A stretch of 64,000 bases of DNA, from positions 1 to 64,000 of the forward strand of contig NZ_NQJF01000017.1 in assembly GCF_002245495.1 (NCBI RefSeq), given 5' to 3'. Below are positions 39,954 to 50,165 of the stretch, in pieces. The position numbers and the translations under genes were made by a program. Position 1 is the first letter of the stretch. Every line of letters begins with the position of its first letter. Under the pieces are notes generated by a model that searched no databases, had not been told where the DNA came from, and saw nothing but the letters and a program-made list of their open reading frames with translations. This stretch comes from Oceanimonas baumannii (GTDB lineage Bacteria; Pseudomonadota; Gammaproteobacteria; Enterobacterales; Aeromonadaceae).

Positions 39954-40877
39954 ATGAATAACACTGCGCCCGACCGCTACACAGGGCGCTTTGCTCCCTC
40001 TCCCAGCGGTCCTCTTCATTTCGGCTCTCTGATTGCCGCGCTCGGCAGTTATCTGCAAGCCCGCAGCCAGTCGGGGCAATGGCTGGTACGCATTGAAGAT
40101 CTGGATCCGCCCCGGGAAGTGCCGGGCGCAGCCGATGACATTCTGCGCACTCTCGATGCCTTTGGTCTGCACTGGGACGGCGAGCTGGTGTATCAAAGCC
40201 GGCGTCATGACCGCTATCAGGAAATACTGGATAGCTGGGCCGCCGATGAGCTGACCTATCACTGTCACTGTACCCGCAAACAAATCACCGCCGCCGGCGG
40301 ATTATATTCCGGCCATTGCCGTGAGCTTAACCTGCCGGCGCACAATGCTGCCGTGCGGCTGAAAATGACCGCACCGGTTTATGGTTTTCGAGATCGATTG
40401 CAAGGCACGGTAAAGGTAGCCGCGGCCCTGGCGGAAGAAGATTTTATTGTGCGCCGGCGCGATGGTTTCTATGCCTATAACCTTGCGGTGGTGATCGACG
40501 ATATGGATGCCGGTATTACCGAAGTGGTGCGCGGTGCCGATCTGCTGGAGCCCACGGCACGCCAGATTGCCCTCTACCGGCTGCTCAAGGCACACGAGCC
40601 CGGCTGGCTGCACCTGCCGCTGGCCATGTTTCAGGGCCATAAACTGTCCAAGCAGAACCATGCACCGGCGCTCGATAAAAAAACGCCGGGGAATGCACTG
40701 TGGCAAGCCCTGAGCTTTCTCGGCCAGCAACCACCTTCCCAGCTGTTTGGTGCTGGTGCAGAGGAGCTGCTGAGCTGGGCAGTGCCCAACTGGCATTTAA
40801 ACAAGGTCCCTCCCGGGCCACAAATCGCGCTGAATTACGCCGACAGTTCGCATTTTCAGCGCCCTGCGCTATCATAG
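39954..40877 (+). CDS. gluQRS: Glutamyl-Q tRNA(Asp) synthetase
   Basis: A truncated glutamyl-tRNA synthetase paralogue that attaches glutamate to queuosine in tRNA-Asp. It has 307 residues and lacks an anticodon-binding domain. The HIGH-type motif is [14 protein letters not shown] and the KMSKS-type motif [14 protein letters not shown] zinc site is suggested by CHCTRKQ with Tyr/Cys in YSGHCRE. Its linkage to dksA and pcnB is conserved in gammaproteobacteria. Confidence 0.94.
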   Translation: MNNTAPDRYTGRFAPSPSGPLHFGSLIAALGSYLQARSQSGQWLVRIEDLDPPREVPGAADDILRTLDAFGLHWDGELVYQSRRHDRYQEILDSWAADELTYHCHCTRKQITAAGGLYSGHCRELNLPAHNAAVRLKMTAPVYGFRDRLQGTVKVAAALAEEDFIVRRRDGFYAYNLAVVIDDMDAGITEVVRGADLLEPTARQIALYRLLKAHEPGWLHLPLAMFQGHKLSKQNHAPALDKKTPGNALWQALSFLGQQPPSQLFGAGAEELLSWAVPNWHLNKVPPGPQIALNYADSSHFQRPALS

Positions 40878-40916
40878 TGCGCCGATTTTTCAACCCCGAC
40901 CCTTGCGAGGTGTCCT

Positions 40917-42305
40917 ATTTTTTCCCAGATTGCCGGCTTTTGTAAAAAGCTGCTGACCCGACAACAGGAGGCGTTGCCCTTGCAACCCGTGGTACTGACG
41001 CGCGACCAGCACGGTATTTCGCGCCGACAAATCAGCGAAAACGCCCTCAAGGTGCTCTATCGCCTGAACAAGGGAGGCTATGAAGCCTACCTGGTGGGCG
41101 GTGGCGTACGCGACCTGCTGCTGGGGCGCCAGCCCAAGGACTTTGACGTGGCCACCAATGCCACGCCCGAGCAGGTCAAGGGGCTGTTCAGCAATTGCCG
41201 GCTGGTGGGCCGTCGCTTTCGCCTGGCTCACGTGCTGTTTGGCCGTGATGTGATTGAAGTCGCCACCTTCCGCGGCCATCACCACAGCGTGAACACCAGC
41301 AAGCATGTGTCCTCCCGCTCCAAGGAAGGCATGCTGCTGCGCGATAACGTCTACGGCACTATTGAAGAAGATGCCGAACGCCGCGATTTCACCGTGAATG
41401 CCCTTTACTACAACATCGCCGACTTCACCGTGCTCGGCTTTGCCGGCGGCCTGCAGGATCTGGAAGCCCGTCGGCTGGAGCTGATTGGCGATCCGCAAAC
41501 CCGCTACCGGGAAGATCCGGTACGCATGCTGCGGGCGGTACGTTTTTCCGCCAAGCTGGGACTGTCGATCAGCCCACGCACCGAGGCCCCGATCAAGGAG
41601 CTGGCGCCACTGCTGGCCGATATTCCCCCGGCCCGGCTGTTTGAGGAAACCCTCAAATTGCTGCTGGCCGGCCAGGGTGTGGAAACTTACCGCCAGTTGC
41701 AGCACTACAATCTGTTTGCGCCGCTGTTCCCGGAAGCCGCCGAGGTCATGGGCCGGGGCAACAACCGCTACGGCCGCTTTATTGAGCTGGCCCTGGCCAA
41801 TACCGACGAGCGCATCGCCCAGGATCTGCGGGTGACCCCCGCCTTCCTCTATGCCGCCCTGCTATGGGGGCCGGTGGAAACCCGCACTCAGGAATTCGTT
41901 AACGAGGGCGGCCTGGGTTACCACGATGCCTTTATGCTGGCCGCCGACGAAGTGATTGGCCATCAGGTGAAAAGCGTGGCCATTCCGCGCCGATTCAGCA
42001 CCGTTGTACGCGATATCTGGCAATTGCAGGACCGGCTCACCAAGCGTGCCGGCAAACGTCCCTTCCGTTTGCTGGAGCATCCCAAGTTCCGCGCCGGCTA
42101 CGACTTCCTGCTGCTGCGGGCCGAGCTGGATCCACGCCTGAGAGAACTGGCCGAATGGTGGACCGAGTTCCAACAGGCCAACCCGGTGGAGCGCCAGCCG
42201 CTGAGCCGCAACGCCCGGCAAGGGCAGGATGGCGAGAATGAACGTGGCGAACGCAAACCACGCAAGCGCCCCCGTCGCCGGCCGCGCCGGAGAAAAGAGT
42301 CGTGA
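40917..42305 (+). CDS. pcnB: Poly(A) polymerase I, apparent ATT start codon
   Basis: An RNA-tailing nucleotidyltransferase that marks RNAs for decay and controls plasmid copy number. Motifs are [40 protein letters not shown] and a basic tail. No ATG, GTG or TTG lies at the family N-terminus. The frame read from ATT at 40917 gives [17 protein letters not shown], aligning with E. coli FTRVANFCRKVLSREE, and GAGGTG sits 6-9 bases upstream. E. coli pcnB is known to start with AUU. Result: 462 residues. A TTG at 40974 would give a shortened protein. The stop overlaps the folK GTG. Confidence 0.9.
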   Translation: MFSQIAGFCKKLLTRQQEALPLQPVVLTRDQHGISRRQISENALKVLYRLNKGGYEAYLVGGGVRDLLLGRQPKDFDVATNATPEQVKGLFSNCRLVGRRFRLAHVLFGRDVIEVATFRGHHHSVNTSKHVSSRSKEGMLLRDNVYGTIEEDAERRDFTVNALYYNIADFTVLGFAGGLQDLEARRLELIGDPQTRYREDPVRMLRAVRFSAKLGLSISPRTEAPIKELAPLLADIPPARLFEETLKLLLAGQGVETYRQLQHYNLFAPLFPEAAEVMGRGNNRYGRFIELALANTDERIAQDLRVTPAFLYAALLWGPVETRTQEFVNEGGLGYHDAFMLAADEVIGHQVKSVAIPRRFSTVVRDIWQLQDRLTKRAGKRPFRLLEHPKFRAGYDFLLLRAELDPRLRELAEWWTEFQQANPVERQPLSRNARQGQDGENERGERKPRKRPRRRPRRRKES

Positions 42306-42790
42306 CTACCGTTTTCGTTGCCCTGGGTGCCAACCTGAATCAGCCTCTGGCACGTATTCAGGCCGCCCAGCAGGCCTTGGCGGCACTGGCTGAACCGAAC
42401 AGCCTGCGCCATTCAAGACTGTACAGCAGCAAGCCCATGGGCCCGGCAGATCAGCCGGATTACGTTAACGGCGTATCGGTATTTAACACCCCGCTGACCC
42501 CGCATTCGCTGCTCGACGCCCTGCAGGACATCGAGCAACGTGAAGGCCGGGTGCGCAAGGATGAACGCTGGGGTCCCCGGGCGCTCGATCTCGACCTGCT
42601 GCTCTATGGCGAGCAGCACATCGATGATGAACGTCTGACCGTACCCCACTACGGCATGAAGCAAAGGGAATTCGTACTCTACCCGCTGGCAGATCTGGCC
42701 CCTGGCCTGGTTCTGCCCTGCGGCACCAGCCTTTCCTCCCTGTTGCAACAGTGCCCGCTTAACGGCATGACGCCACTGTCCGAGCAGTAA
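42302..42790 (+). CDS. folK: HPPK, 6-hydroxymethyl-7,8-dihydropterin pyrophosphokinase
   Basis: Transfers pyrophosphate from ATP to hydroxymethyl-dihydropterin in folate synthesis. The 162-residue product has [30 protein letters not shown] and the signature [15 protein letters not shown]. The start is GTG at 42302, overlapping the pcnB stop (GTGA), which implies coupling. In E. coli folK likewise follows pcnB. panB begins 12 bases downstream. Confidence 0.94.
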   Translation: MTTVFVALGANLNQPLARIQAAQQALAALAEPNSLRHSRLYSSKPMGPADQPDYVNGVSVFNTPLTPHSLLDALQDIEQREGRVRKDERWGPRALDLDLLLYGEQHIDDERLTVPHYGMKQREFVLYPLADLAPGLVLPCGTSLSSLLQQCPLNGMTPLSEQ

Positions 42791-42802
42791 CAGGAAACCA
42801 AC

Positions 42803-43597
42803 ATGAGCAAAATCACTACCGCCCGGCTGCAGGCTATGAAACAGGCCGGAGAAAAGATCGCCATGATCACCGCTTACGACGCCACTTTTGCCACCCTGTT
42901 TGAACAGGCCGGGGTACATGCCATTCTGATTGGCGATTCCCTCGGCATGGTGCTGCAGGGCGAGAACAGCACACTGGGCGTGACCGTGGACGACATGGCC
43001 TACCATACCCGTTGCGTAGCCAATGGCAGTGACAAGGCGTTCATCGTCGCCGATATGCCGTTCATGAGCTATAGCTCGCCCGAGCAGGCCTGTGCCAATG
43101 CTGCCGCCCTGGTTCGCTCCGGTGCCCACATGGTGAAACTCGAAGGCGGCGACTGGCTGGCCGAGACCGTCACTCAGCTCACCCGCCAGGGCGTACCGGT
43201 ATGCGGCCATCTGGGGTTGACCCCCCAGTCAGTACATGTGTTTGGCGGCTTCAAGTTGCAGGGCCGCGAAGCCGATCAGGCCGAGCAGATTAAGCATCAC
43301 GCCAGGGCGCTGGAAGCCGCCGGCATTCAGCTGCTGGTGCTGGAGTGCGTACCCAGCCCGCTCGCCGCCGATATCAGCCGCATGCTCTCCATTCCGGTGA
43401 TTGGCATCGGGGCTGGTGCTGATACCGATGGTCAGGTACTGGTGATGCAGGACGCCCTGGGGCTGACCTCCGGTTATGTACCCCGGTTTACCAAGAACTT
43501 TCTGGCCAATAGCGGCAACGTCAAGGCAGCTATCGAGACCTACGTGGCCGAGGTGGCCGCAGGCCGTTTTCCCGGCCCCGAGCACAGCTTTAACTGA
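42803..43597 (+). CDS. panB: 3-methyl-2-oxobutanoate hydroxymethyltransferase
   Basis: The first committed step to pantothenate: adds a hydroxymethyl group from methylenetetrahydrofolate to ketoisovalerate. The 264-residue protein has [27 protein letters not shown] and GHLGLTPQS, typical of PanB, with metal-binding Asp in IGDSLG. AGGAAAC precedes the ATG. panC follows after 9 bases. Next to folK the cluster links folate and pantothenate supply. Confidence 0.96.
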   Translation: MSKITTARLQAMKQAGEKIAMITAYDATFATLFEQAGVHAILIGDSLGMVLQGENSTLGVTVDDMAYHTRCVANGSDKAFIVADMPFMSYSSPEQACANAAALVRSGAHMVKLEGGDWLAETVTQLTRQGVPVCGHLGLTPQSVHVFGGFKLQGREADQAEQIKHHARALEAAGIQLLVLECVPSPLAADISRMLSIPVIGIGAGADTDGQVLVMQDALGLTSGYVPRFTKNFLANSGNVKAAIETYVAEVAAGRFPGPEHSFN

Positions 43598-43606
43598 GGA
43601 ACATCC

Positions 43607-44455
43607 ATGCACCTGGTCAGTACCATTGAACAGCTGAGAGCCATCATTACCGACTGGCGTCGTGCCGGTCTGCGCATTGGCTTTGTGCCCACCATGGGCA
43701 ACCTGCATGACGGCCACCTTGAGCTGGTACGCCGGGCCCGTGAGCAGGCCGACCGGGTCGTAGTGAGCATTTTCGTCAACCCGTTGCAGTTTGACCGGGC
43801 AGCGGATCTGGATGCCTATCCGCGAACCCTGGAGCAGGACTGTGCTCACCTGGGTGAACTGGCTGAGCTGGTGTTCACTCCCACCCCGGCGCTGATGTAT
43901 CCCAACGGCCAGCAGCAGCAAACACGGGTCAGCGTGCCCGGTGTGTCCGAGGTGCTGGAAGGTGCCCTGCGCCCGGGTCACTTCGACGGCGTCAGCACGG
44001 TCGTGTGCAAGCTGTTCAACCTGGTGCAGCCCGATCTGGCCTGCTTCGGCGAAAAGGACTACCAGCAGCTGGCGCTGATCCGCAAAATGACCGCGGATCT
44101 GAACCTGCCGGTAGACATCGTCGGCGTGCCCACGGTGCGCGCCGGTGATGGCCTGGCGCTGAGCTCGCGCAACGGTTATCTGACCGGTGCCGAGCGGGCG
44201 CTGGCACCGGAACTGGCTGCGACCATGGGCTGGCTGGCAGAACGTATGGCCGCCGGTGAACGCAACCTGGCACAACTGGTGGCTGACGGCCGTGAACGTC
44301 TCAACAACGCAGGCTTTCGCACCGACGGCATCGACATAGTGGATGCCGGCACCCTGACCCCACTGACCGGCGACAGCCGCGCAGCAGTGATCCTGATGGC
44401 CGCCTTTCTGGGCAAGGCCAGACTAATAGACAATCAGGTAGTTCAGCTCGGCTGA
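43607..44455 (+). CDS. panC: Pantothenate synthetase
   Basis: Joins pantoate and beta-alanine using ATP. The 282-residue protein has the nucleotidyl-binding [16 protein letters not shown] (HxGH), [23 protein letters not shown] and [10 protein letters not shown] motifs of the family. GAGGA precedes the ATG, with only 9 bases after panB, so the genes are cotranscribed. panD follows after 50 bases. Confidence 0.96.
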   Translation: MHLVSTIEQLRAIITDWRRAGLRIGFVPTMGNLHDGHLELVRRAREQADRVVVSIFVNPLQFDRAADLDAYPRTLEQDCAHLGELAELVFTPTPALMYPNGQQQQTRVSVPGVSEVLEGALRPGHFDGVSTVVCKLFNLVQPDLACFGEKDYQQLALIRKMTADLNLPVDIVGVPTVRAGDGLALSSRNGYLTGAERALAPELAATMGWLAERMAAGERNLAQLVADGRERLNNAGFRTDGIDIVDAGTLTPLTGDSRAAVILMAAFLGKARLIDNQVVQLG

Positions 44456-44505
44456 TACTACTCTACTTGCGCCTCCGGGGCGGTAACTAAGGAGACAAGC
44501 TAAAC

Positions 44506-44892
44506 ATGGATATGCAACGCATTATGCTCAGGGGAAAACTGCATCAGGCCCGGGTAACTCACGCCGAGCTCAACTACGAAGGCTCCTGCGCCATCGACCA
44601 GGATCTGCTGGATGCGGTCAACATTCGCGAATACGAGCAAATCGATATTTACAACATCGAGAACGGCGAGCGTTTTCACACCTACGCCATTTCCGGCGAG
44701 CGTGGCTCAAAAATGATCTCCCTGAACGGTGCCGCCGCCCGCAAGGCCGCCGTGGGCGATCGCATCATCATCTGTGCCTACGCCCCCATGAGCGAGCAGC
44801 AGATTGAGTCCTACGACCCGAACCTGGTCTATCTGGACGCCGGCAACAACATCGTCCGCACCAGCAAAAACATTCCGCTGCAACTGGCCTGA
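44506..44892 (+). CDS. panD: Aspartate 1-decarboxylase proenzyme
   Basis: A pyruvoyl enzyme that makes beta-alanine for PanC. The 128-residue proenzyme has the self-cleavage site YEGSCAIDQ between Gly26 and Ser27; Ser27 becomes the pyruvoyl group. [17 protein letters not shown] is the conserved core. A strong AAGGAGA precedes the ATG. In E. coli panD is separated from panBC by another gene; here panBCD is contiguous. A terminator follows. Confidence 0.95.
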   Translation: MDMQRIMLRGKLHQARVTHAELNYEGSCAIDQDLLDAVNIREYEQIDIYNIENGERFHTYAISGERGSKMISLNGAAARKAAVGDRIIICAYAPMSEQQIESYDPNLVYLDAGNNIVRTSKNIPLQLA

Positions 44893-44915
44893 TCGCCGGT
44901 TTTCAACGCAGAAAA

Positions 44916-44946
44916 CAAAAAAGGCAGCCAGATGGCTGTCTTTTTG
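44916..44946 (+). terminator. Terminator of the panBCD run
   Basis: AAGGCAGCCA (44921-44930) pairs with TGGCTGTCTT (44933-44942, one G-T pair) around a 2-base gap, followed by TTT. It lies 23 bases after the panD stop. Confidence 0.8.
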
Positions 44947-44973
44947 CTTAAACGAACCGGAAAAGTAGTGCAA

Positions 44974-45258
44974 CGAAGCATCAGTGCGGTTGCGCCCCGC
45001 CGACATGCTTCGATGAATGCCACTCATCAAAAAAGCCTGCTGCGAACATATTTAATGTTCGTTCAGGCATTTTTACTTCGTCACGGCGAGCAAGCTCGCC
45101 CCATGTGACGCTCGAAAATGCATCTGACCGCCAGGGATGGCGGAAATGCCGAAAATGCAGGAGCAACTTTTCGGCCATGGCATTTTATGGTCGGCTACGG
45201 CAATCCCCACTGCTGCTTCGGCAACATCAGCGTTGCCTGCATGCTACCAATCAGCTCC
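44974..45258 (-). repeat. Dispersed intergenic element, copy B (longest copy)
   Basis: Read on the minus strand, this copy has the left flank GGAGCTGATTGG (ends 45258), the terminus GAAGCAGCAGTGGGGATTGC (starts ~45219), module 1 shared with copy A (about 45108-45190, hairpin CCGCCA-TCC-CTGGCGG), module 2 shared with copy C (about 44997-45105, palindromes GGCGAGCTTGCTCGCC and GAACATTAAATATGTTC), and the right terminus ending at 44974, inverted to the left one. It lies between the converging panD and yadH genes and codes for nothing recognisable. Confidence 0.78.
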
Positions 45259-45288
45259 GAATGCGACAGCATTACAGACACGAGCGGC

Positions 45289-46062
45289 TCAGTGCCGCAG
45301 GCCGCGGCCGGTGTGGATCAGGTACCATGCCGCGCCATAAAAAGCAGCGATAAAGCCCAGAATAATACCGTAGGCAACGGTCAGCGGCACATCGGTAATG
45401 CCGAGGAAGCCATAGCGGAAGGCGTTCACCATATACAGTACCGGGTTGGCGTGGGACACCCCCTGCCAGAAGCCGGGCAGCAGCTCAATGGAATAAAACA
45501 CGCCGCCAAGGTAGGTGAGCGGGGTCAGCACAAAGGTGGGAATAATGCTGATATCGTCAAAGGTACGGGCAAAAATGGCGTTCAGCAGACCGGCCAGGGA
45601 AAACAGCACGGCGGTGAGGAACACGGTGAACATCACGCTGAACAAGTGGCTTATTTGCATATCGACGAAAAACAGCGATACCAGGCTGACGATCAGCCCG
45701 ACCAGCAGACCCCGGACCACACCACCACCAATATAGCCGGCGATGATCACATAAGTCGGTACCGGTGCGACCAGCAGCTCTTCCACATTGCGCTGAAACT
45801 TACTGCTGAAAAATGATGAGGCCACGTTGGAATAGGAGTTGGTGATCACCGACATCATAATCAGACCCGGGACAATGAAGGCCATGTAGGAATAGCCGCC
45901 CATCTCCCCGATACGTTCGCCGATCAGGTTGCCAAAGATCACAAAATACAGGGTCATGGTAATGGCCGGCGGCACCAGGGTCTGTACCCAGATACGGGTA
46001 AAACGCACGATTTCCCGGTGCAGTATGCTTTTAAAGGCGATGTAATATTGTCTGGTTTTCAC
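45289..46062 (-). CDS. yadH: ABC-2 type transporter permease (YadH-like)
   Basis: An inner-membrane permease of 257 residues with six predicted hydrophobic segments and the ABC-2 family motif TFVLTPLTYLGGVFYSIELLP followed by NPVLYMVNAFRYG. It pairs with the ATPase upstream; the start overlaps that gene's stop by four bases (46059-46062, ATGA). The substrate of YadGH is unknown. The order with hpt upstream is as in E. coli, where can (carbonic anhydrase) lies between; can is absent here. Confidence 0.9.
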   Translation of the reverse strand: MKTRQYYIAFKSILHREIVRFTRIWVQTLVPPAITMTLYFVIFGNLIGERIGEMGGYSYMAFIVPGLIMMSVITNSYSNVASSFFSSKFQRNVEELLVAPVPTYVIIAGYIGGGVVRGLLVGLIVSLVSLFFVDMQISHLFSVMFTVFLTAVLFSLAGLLNAIFARTFDDISIIPTFVLTPLTYLGGVFYSIELLPGFWQGVSHANPVLYMVNAFRYGFLGITDVPLTVAYGIILGFIAAFYGAAWYLIHTGRGLRH

Positions 46063-46979
46063 GCTTTTCTCCCCTGCTCCACCAGTGTTACAAACAATTC
46101 TTCCAGCCGGTTAGCCTTGTTGCGCATGCTCAGTACCCGGACCCCCTGCTCATTAAGCTGGGCAAACACACCGTTCAGCCCCTGCTCTTTTTTCACTTCC
46201 ACCTCCAGGGTGTGGTTGTCCACCATCTGCCAGTTAAACCCCGACAAAAAGGGCTCACGGCTGTCGGTGGACAGGTCGAGAATAAAGGTTTCCACATTGA
46301 GCTTGCCCAGAAGACCTTTCATGCTGGTGTTTTCCACCAGCCGCCCCTTATCGATGATGCCAATGTTCCGGCACAGCATCTCGGCTTCTTCCAGGTAATG
46401 GGTGGTCAGAATAATGGTAATGCCTTCTGCATTGATTTCCTTGAGAAAGTCCCACATGGCCCGGCGTATTTCGATATCCACCCCGGCCGTCGGCTCATCC
46501 AGGATCAGCAACTTGGGTTGGTGCATCAACGCCCGGGCGATCATCAGCCGGCGTTTCATACCGCCGGACAAGGTGCGCGCCGGCAAGTCACGCTTGTCCC
46601 ACAGATCAAGCTGCTTGAGGTAACGCTCCGACCGGATCAGGGCTTCCTTACGCTCCACCCCGTAAAGACCCGCCTGATTAACCACAATCTGCCGGACCTT
46701 TTCAAACTGGTTAAAATTGAATTCCTGGGGCACCAGGCCAATGCAGGATTTGGCCTGCTCCAGCTCGGTGTCAATATTGTAGCCAAACACCCGTACGGTG
46801 CCGCTGCTCTTGTTTACCAGGGAAGAAATAATGCCGATGGTAGTAGACTTGCCGGCACCGTTCGGGCCCAGCAGGGCATAGAAGTCCCCTGCTTCCACAT
46901 CCAGATCAATGCTCCTGAGCGCTTCAACGCCACCCTCATAGGTTTTGCGCAGGCCCTGAATCTCCAGTGCTTTGGTCAT
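46059..46979 (-). CDS. yadG: ABC transporter ATPase (YadG-like)
   Basis: The nucleotide-binding partner of YadH, 306 residues. Walker A is LLGPNGAGKSTT (~38-49), the signature LSGGMKRRLMIARAL and Walker B LLILDEPTAGVD. The start ATG 46979 gives the usual short N-terminus (TKALEIQGLRKTYEGG); upstream in-frame codons run through the hpt terminator. It may be an exporter of lipid, drug or polysaccharide type, as with other ABC-2 systems, but this is not known. Confidence 0.9.
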   Translation of the reverse strand: MTKALEIQGLRKTYEGGVEALRSIDLDVEAGDFYALLGPNGAGKSTTIGIISSLVNKSSGTVRVFGYNIDTELEQAKSCIGLVPQEFNFNQFEKVRQIVVNQAGLYGVERKEALIRSERYLKQLDLWDKRDLPARTLSGGMKRRLMIARALMHQPKLLILDEPTAGVDIEIRRAMWDFLKEINAEGITIILTTHYLEEAEMLCRNIGIIDKGRLVENTSMKGLLGKLNVETFILDLSTDSREPFLSGFNWQMVDNHTLEVEVKKEQGLNGVFAQLNEQGVRVLSMRNKANRLEELFVTLVEQGRKA

Positions 46980-46990
46980 ATTTTCTCCGA

Positions 46991-47027
46991 ATAAAAAACA
47001 TATGCCTGGGCAAGGACCAGGCATATG
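46991..47027 (-). terminator. Terminator of hpt
   Basis: CATATGCCTGG (46999-47009) and CCAGGCATATG (47017-47027) form a perfect 11-bp stem with a 7-base loop. On the minus strand it is followed by TTTTTTATTC, a good U tract. It separates hpt from the yadG-yadH pair, although some read-through is likely because yadG starts only 12 bases downstream. Confidence 0.88.
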
Positions 47028-47062
47028 AGAAAGTGAATATCTTCGAAATAAAGGAGAGGTCG

Positions 47063-47593
47063 TTACTCCAGCGGCACCACCTTGCCGATATAGGGCAGAT
47101 TGCGATACAACTGGGCATAGTCGATACCGTAACCTACCACGAATTCGTCAGGAATGGTAAAGCCCACCCAGTCTACCGGCACCTGCACTTCGCGCCGCTC
47201 GGGCTTGTCGAGCAGGGTACAGATGGTGAGTGAAGCCGGGTTGCGCAGAGACAGTATTTCCTTCACCTTGCTCAGGGTGTAGCCGGTGTCGATGATGTCT
47301 TCCACAATCAGTACATGCTTACCGTGGATCTCGTCGTCCAGGTCCTTGAGAATACGCACATCCCGGTTGCTGTCCATGCTGTTGCCGTAGCTGGAGGCGG
47401 TCATGAAATCAAGCCGCACCGGCACCGTGAGCTGACGACACAGATCGGCCATAAAAATACAGGATCCCCGCAGCAGGCCCACCATGACCACTTCATCGAC
47501 GCCCTGATAGTGGTTGTTAATCTGCTCGCCCAGGGCCTGAGTTCTGGCATTGACCTCATCGGTGCCGATCAGCACATCCACTCGGTGTTTCAT
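47063..47593 (-). CDS. hpt: Hypoxanthine phosphoribosyltransferase
   Basis: A purine-salvage enzyme that converts hypoxanthine with PRPP to IMP. The 176-residue protein has the PRPP-binding loop [15 protein letters not shown] and the conserved [15 protein letters not shown] and [20 protein letters not shown] 47593 has GGAGTAG about 6 bases upstream. Located just upstream of yadG, as in E. coli apart from the missing can gene. Confidence 0.95.
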   Translation of the reverse strand: MKHRVDVLIGTDEVNARTQALGEQINNHYQGVDEVVMVGLLRGSCIFMADLCRQLTVPVRLDFMTASSYGNSMDSNRDVRILKDLDDEIHGKHVLIVEDIIDTGYTLSKVKEILSLRNPASLTICTLLDKPERREVQVPVDWVGFTIPDEFVVGYGIDYAQLYRNLPYIGKVVPLE

Positions 47594-47757
47594 TATTACT
47601 ACTCCGTTCGGGTTAATCATACCCGGCTGTGATTAAAGCGGTATTTTAGCGGAATTACCGCCCCGGTGCACAAATGCAGACTTTTCCAAGCCTGTATTAA
47701 CAAGTGCTGGTCTGGCCGTACCACCCCGTCGGGCAAAGCGCTCTGCTTAGTACACAC

Positions 47758-47960
47758 GGAGCCGATTGACTGCTTACAGGCAACGTCGATATTACCCGAA
47801 GCAGCAGTGATTGCCGGAGCCGACCGTCCATGGGGAGAGCTTGCTCGCCGTGACGAAGTAAAAATGCCTGCACGAACATTAAGTATGTTCGCAGCAGGCT
47901 TTCTTAATGAGTGGCATTCATCGGAGCGTGTCAGCGTAGCGCAACCGCACTGCTGCTTTG
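47758..47960 (+). repeat. Dispersed intergenic element, copy C
   Basis: The left flank GGAGCCGATTGAC and terminus GAAGCAGCAGTGATTGCCGG (47798-47817) lead, at CCATGG, straight into module 2 shared with copy B (47828-47936), and the right terminus ends at 47960. Module 1 is missing; the join at CATGG is what a deletion between the two CATGG copies of a B-like element would give. Module 2 contains GCCTGC-AC-GAACAT-TAAGT-ATGTTC with a further GCAGGC arm, then TTTC, and may fold as a terminator. It lies 26 bp downstream of ubiX. Confidence 0.75.
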
Positions 47961-47985
47961 CATGGCGTTCGCTTCAGGCTTCCGA

Positions 47986-48615
47986 TTATATTTTCTGGCT
48001 GTAGCCCCAGCGGGCCACCAGATCCTGATCCAGCCCCAAGTGATCCAGGATCCGCGCCACCATAAAGTCCACCAGATCCTCGATCGTTTTGGGCTGATGA
48101 TAAAAACCCGGTGCAGCTGGCATAATGGTCACCCCCAGACGTGCCAGTTTAAGCAGGTTTTCCAGGTGGATCTCTGACAGCGGCGACTCCCGGGGCACCA
48201 GGATCAACTGACCCTTTTCCTTGATCACCACATCGGCGGCACGCTCGATCAGATTATCGGAAGCACCGCTGGCAATGGATGCCACCGTTCCCATGGAGCA
48301 AGGGCAGATCACCATGCGCCGGGGCGCCCCCGATCCCGAGGCCACCGGCGAGAACCATTCTTCCTTGCCATAAACCCGGATCTGGCCGGGCCCGGCACCA
48401 TAACGCTCACACAGGTAAGCAGCCAGCTGGTCCGGTTTGCCCGGCCACTGTTCGCCCTGCTCGGTGGCCAGCACCACCCGGGCCGCGCTGGAGACCAGCA
48501 AATGTACCTGCATGCCGGCTTTCACCAGACACTGCAGCAGTGCCAGAGCATAAGGAGCACCTGAAGCGCCGCTCAGCGCCAGGGTAATTTGCTGATGACG
48601 TCCGTACTCAGTCAT
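47986..48615 (-). CDS. ubiX: Flavin prenyltransferase UbiX
   Basis: Makes the prenylated FMN cofactor used by the UbiD decarboxylase in ubiquinone synthesis. The 209-residue protein opens [19 protein letters not shown] and has [26 protein letters not shown] and [19 protein letters not shown], typical of UbiX. ATG 48615 overlaps the end of mpl by 8 bases, so it is probably coupled to it. ubiD is not in the window. Confidence 0.94.
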   Translation of the reverse strand: MTEYGRHQQITLALSGASGAPYALALLQCLVKAGMQVHLLVSSAARVVLATEQGEQWPGKPDQLAAYLCERYGAGPGQIRVYGKEEWFSPVASGSGAPRRMVICPCSMGTVASIASGASDNLIERAADVVIKEKGQLILVPRESPLSEIHLENLLKLARLGVTIMPAAPGFYHQPKTIEDLVDFMVARILDHLGLDQDLVARWGYSQKI

Positions 48616-49966
48616 GGGCTGCCTCCAGTGCCGCCAGCAACTTGTCGTGAATACCGTCAAAGCCGCCGTTGCTCATGATCAGAATCTCGTCACCGGCCCC
48701 GGCCTCATTCACCAGGGCAGTGATCAGTGCCGTCATGTCGTCAAACACTTCCCCCTGCGGGCAGGCCGCCGCGACCGCGTGCAGATCCCATTCCAGACCG
48801 GCCGGCCGAAACAGACAGGTCACATCGGCCTGCTGCAGTGACGCCGCCAGTTCTTGCTGATGTATGCCCATTTTCATGGTATTGGAGCGCGGCTCCAGCA
48901 CAGCCAGCACTCTGCCTCCTTTGCAGCGGGCCTTCAGGCCGGACAGGGTGGTGGCGATAGCGGTAGGATGATGGGCAAAATCATCCCACACCCGGATACC
49001 GGCGATCTCTCCCTTTTGCTCCATCCGCCGCTTGGGCGAAATAAAGCCGCTCAGGGCACTGATGGCCTCGGCCACCGGCACCCCGGCATGGCGGGCAGCG
49101 GCCAGTGCCATCAGGCCGTTGCTCACATTATGCAGTCCCATACAGGACCAGTTCACTTCTCCTGCCCGCTCATTGTCGAGCCAGACCGCAAACCGGCTGC
49201 CATCGGCAGCCAGCAGCTCGGCCCGCCAGAGGCCGTCTGCGCCCACGTATTCCAGCTCGCTCCAGCAGCCCATGGCTTTTACCGTTTCCAGTGCCGGCGT
49301 ATGAGTGGGCATCAGGATCCGGCCATGGCCGGGCACCATGCGCAACAGGTGATGGAACTGTCGCTGGATGGCGGCCAGATCGGGGAAAATGTCTGCATGA
49401 TCAAACTCAAGATTATTGAGGATCAGGGTGCTGGGACGGTAGTGCACGAACTTGGAACGCTTGTCGAAAAAGGCACTGTCATATTCGTCCGCCTCAATCA
49501 CGAAGAAAGGCGCTTTACCCAAGCGGGCAGAGACGTCGAAATTACCGGGTACACCACCAATCAGAAAGCCCGGCTCCAGGCCACAATCTTCCAGAATATG
49601 GGTCAGCATACCAGAAGTGGTGGTTTTGCCGTGGGTACCGGCTACCGCCAGAACCCAGCGGTCCTGCAACACATGCTCCAGCAGCCACTGCGGCCCGGAG
49701 GTATAAGGAATGCGCCGGTTGAGCACCGCTTCCACACAGGGATTGCCCCGGCTCATGGCATTGCCGATCACCACCAGATCAGGCACCGGATCCAGCTGTG
49801 CCGGATCATAGCCTTCGATCAGTTCAATCCCTTGCTGCTCCAGCTGGGTGCTCATGGGCGGATAGACATTGGCGTCACTGCCGGTGACCTTGTAACCGAG
49901 CTGGCGGGCCAGCACTGCCAGCCCGCCCATAAAGGTGCCGCAAATACCGAGAATATGAATATGCAT
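48608..49966 (-). CDS. mpl: UDP-N-acetylmuramate:L-alanyl-gamma-D-glutamyl-meso-diaminopimelate ligase
   Basis: A murein recycling ligase that reattaches the recovered tripeptide to UDP-MurNAc. The 452-residue Mur-ligase family protein opens [23 protein letters not shown], with the ATP-binding loop [31 protein letters not shown] and the C-terminal [13 protein letters not shown]. First gene of an mpl-ubiX pair, divergent from ppa. Confidence 0.95.
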   Translation of the reverse strand: MHIHILGICGTFMGGLAVLARQLGYKVTGSDANVYPPMSTQLEQQGIELIEGYDPAQLDPVPDLVVIGNAMSRGNPCVEAVLNRRIPYTSGPQWLLEHVLQDRWVLAVAGTHGKTTTSGMLTHILEDCGLEPGFLIGGVPGNFDVSARLGKAPFFVIEADEYDSAFFDKRSKFVHYRPSTLILNNLEFDHADIFPDLAAIQRQFHHLLRMVPGHGRILMPTHTPALETVKAMGCWSELEYVGADGLWRAELLAADGSRFAVWLDNERAGEVNWSCMGLHNVSNGLMALAAARHAGVPVAEAISALSGFISPKRRMEQKGEIAGIRVWDDFAHHPTAIATTLSGLKARCKGGRVLAVLEPRSNTMKMGIHQQELAASLQQADVTCLFRPAGLEWDLHAVAAACPQGEVFDDMTALITALVNEAGAGDEILIMSNGGFDGIHDKLLAALEAAHD

Positions 49967-50165
49967 GAGACTGCCTTCGGCGTTGGAAATGAGGCCATTC
50001 TAGCAATGTGCCGGCTCTTTGGGCACTGCTCTGGTGATTCACGCGACAGCCCGGTTATAATGCGGTCCTGACATCGCCGTTACCCATTTGTATAACAGAT
50101 GCAAAGCGACCGCGGTGGTACACTCGATTCACAAATCCGCAACTGACTATATACAAGGAAACGTC

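Noticed and set aside
40974-42305. pcnB beginning at TTG 40974
   Set aside because: It would lose a conserved N-terminus that the frame clearly encodes from ATT 40917 with a ribosome binding site at correct distance.
48854-50071. 405-codon open frame opposite mpl
   Set aside because: Shadow of mpl, which has intact Mur-ligase motifs; no ribosome binding site.
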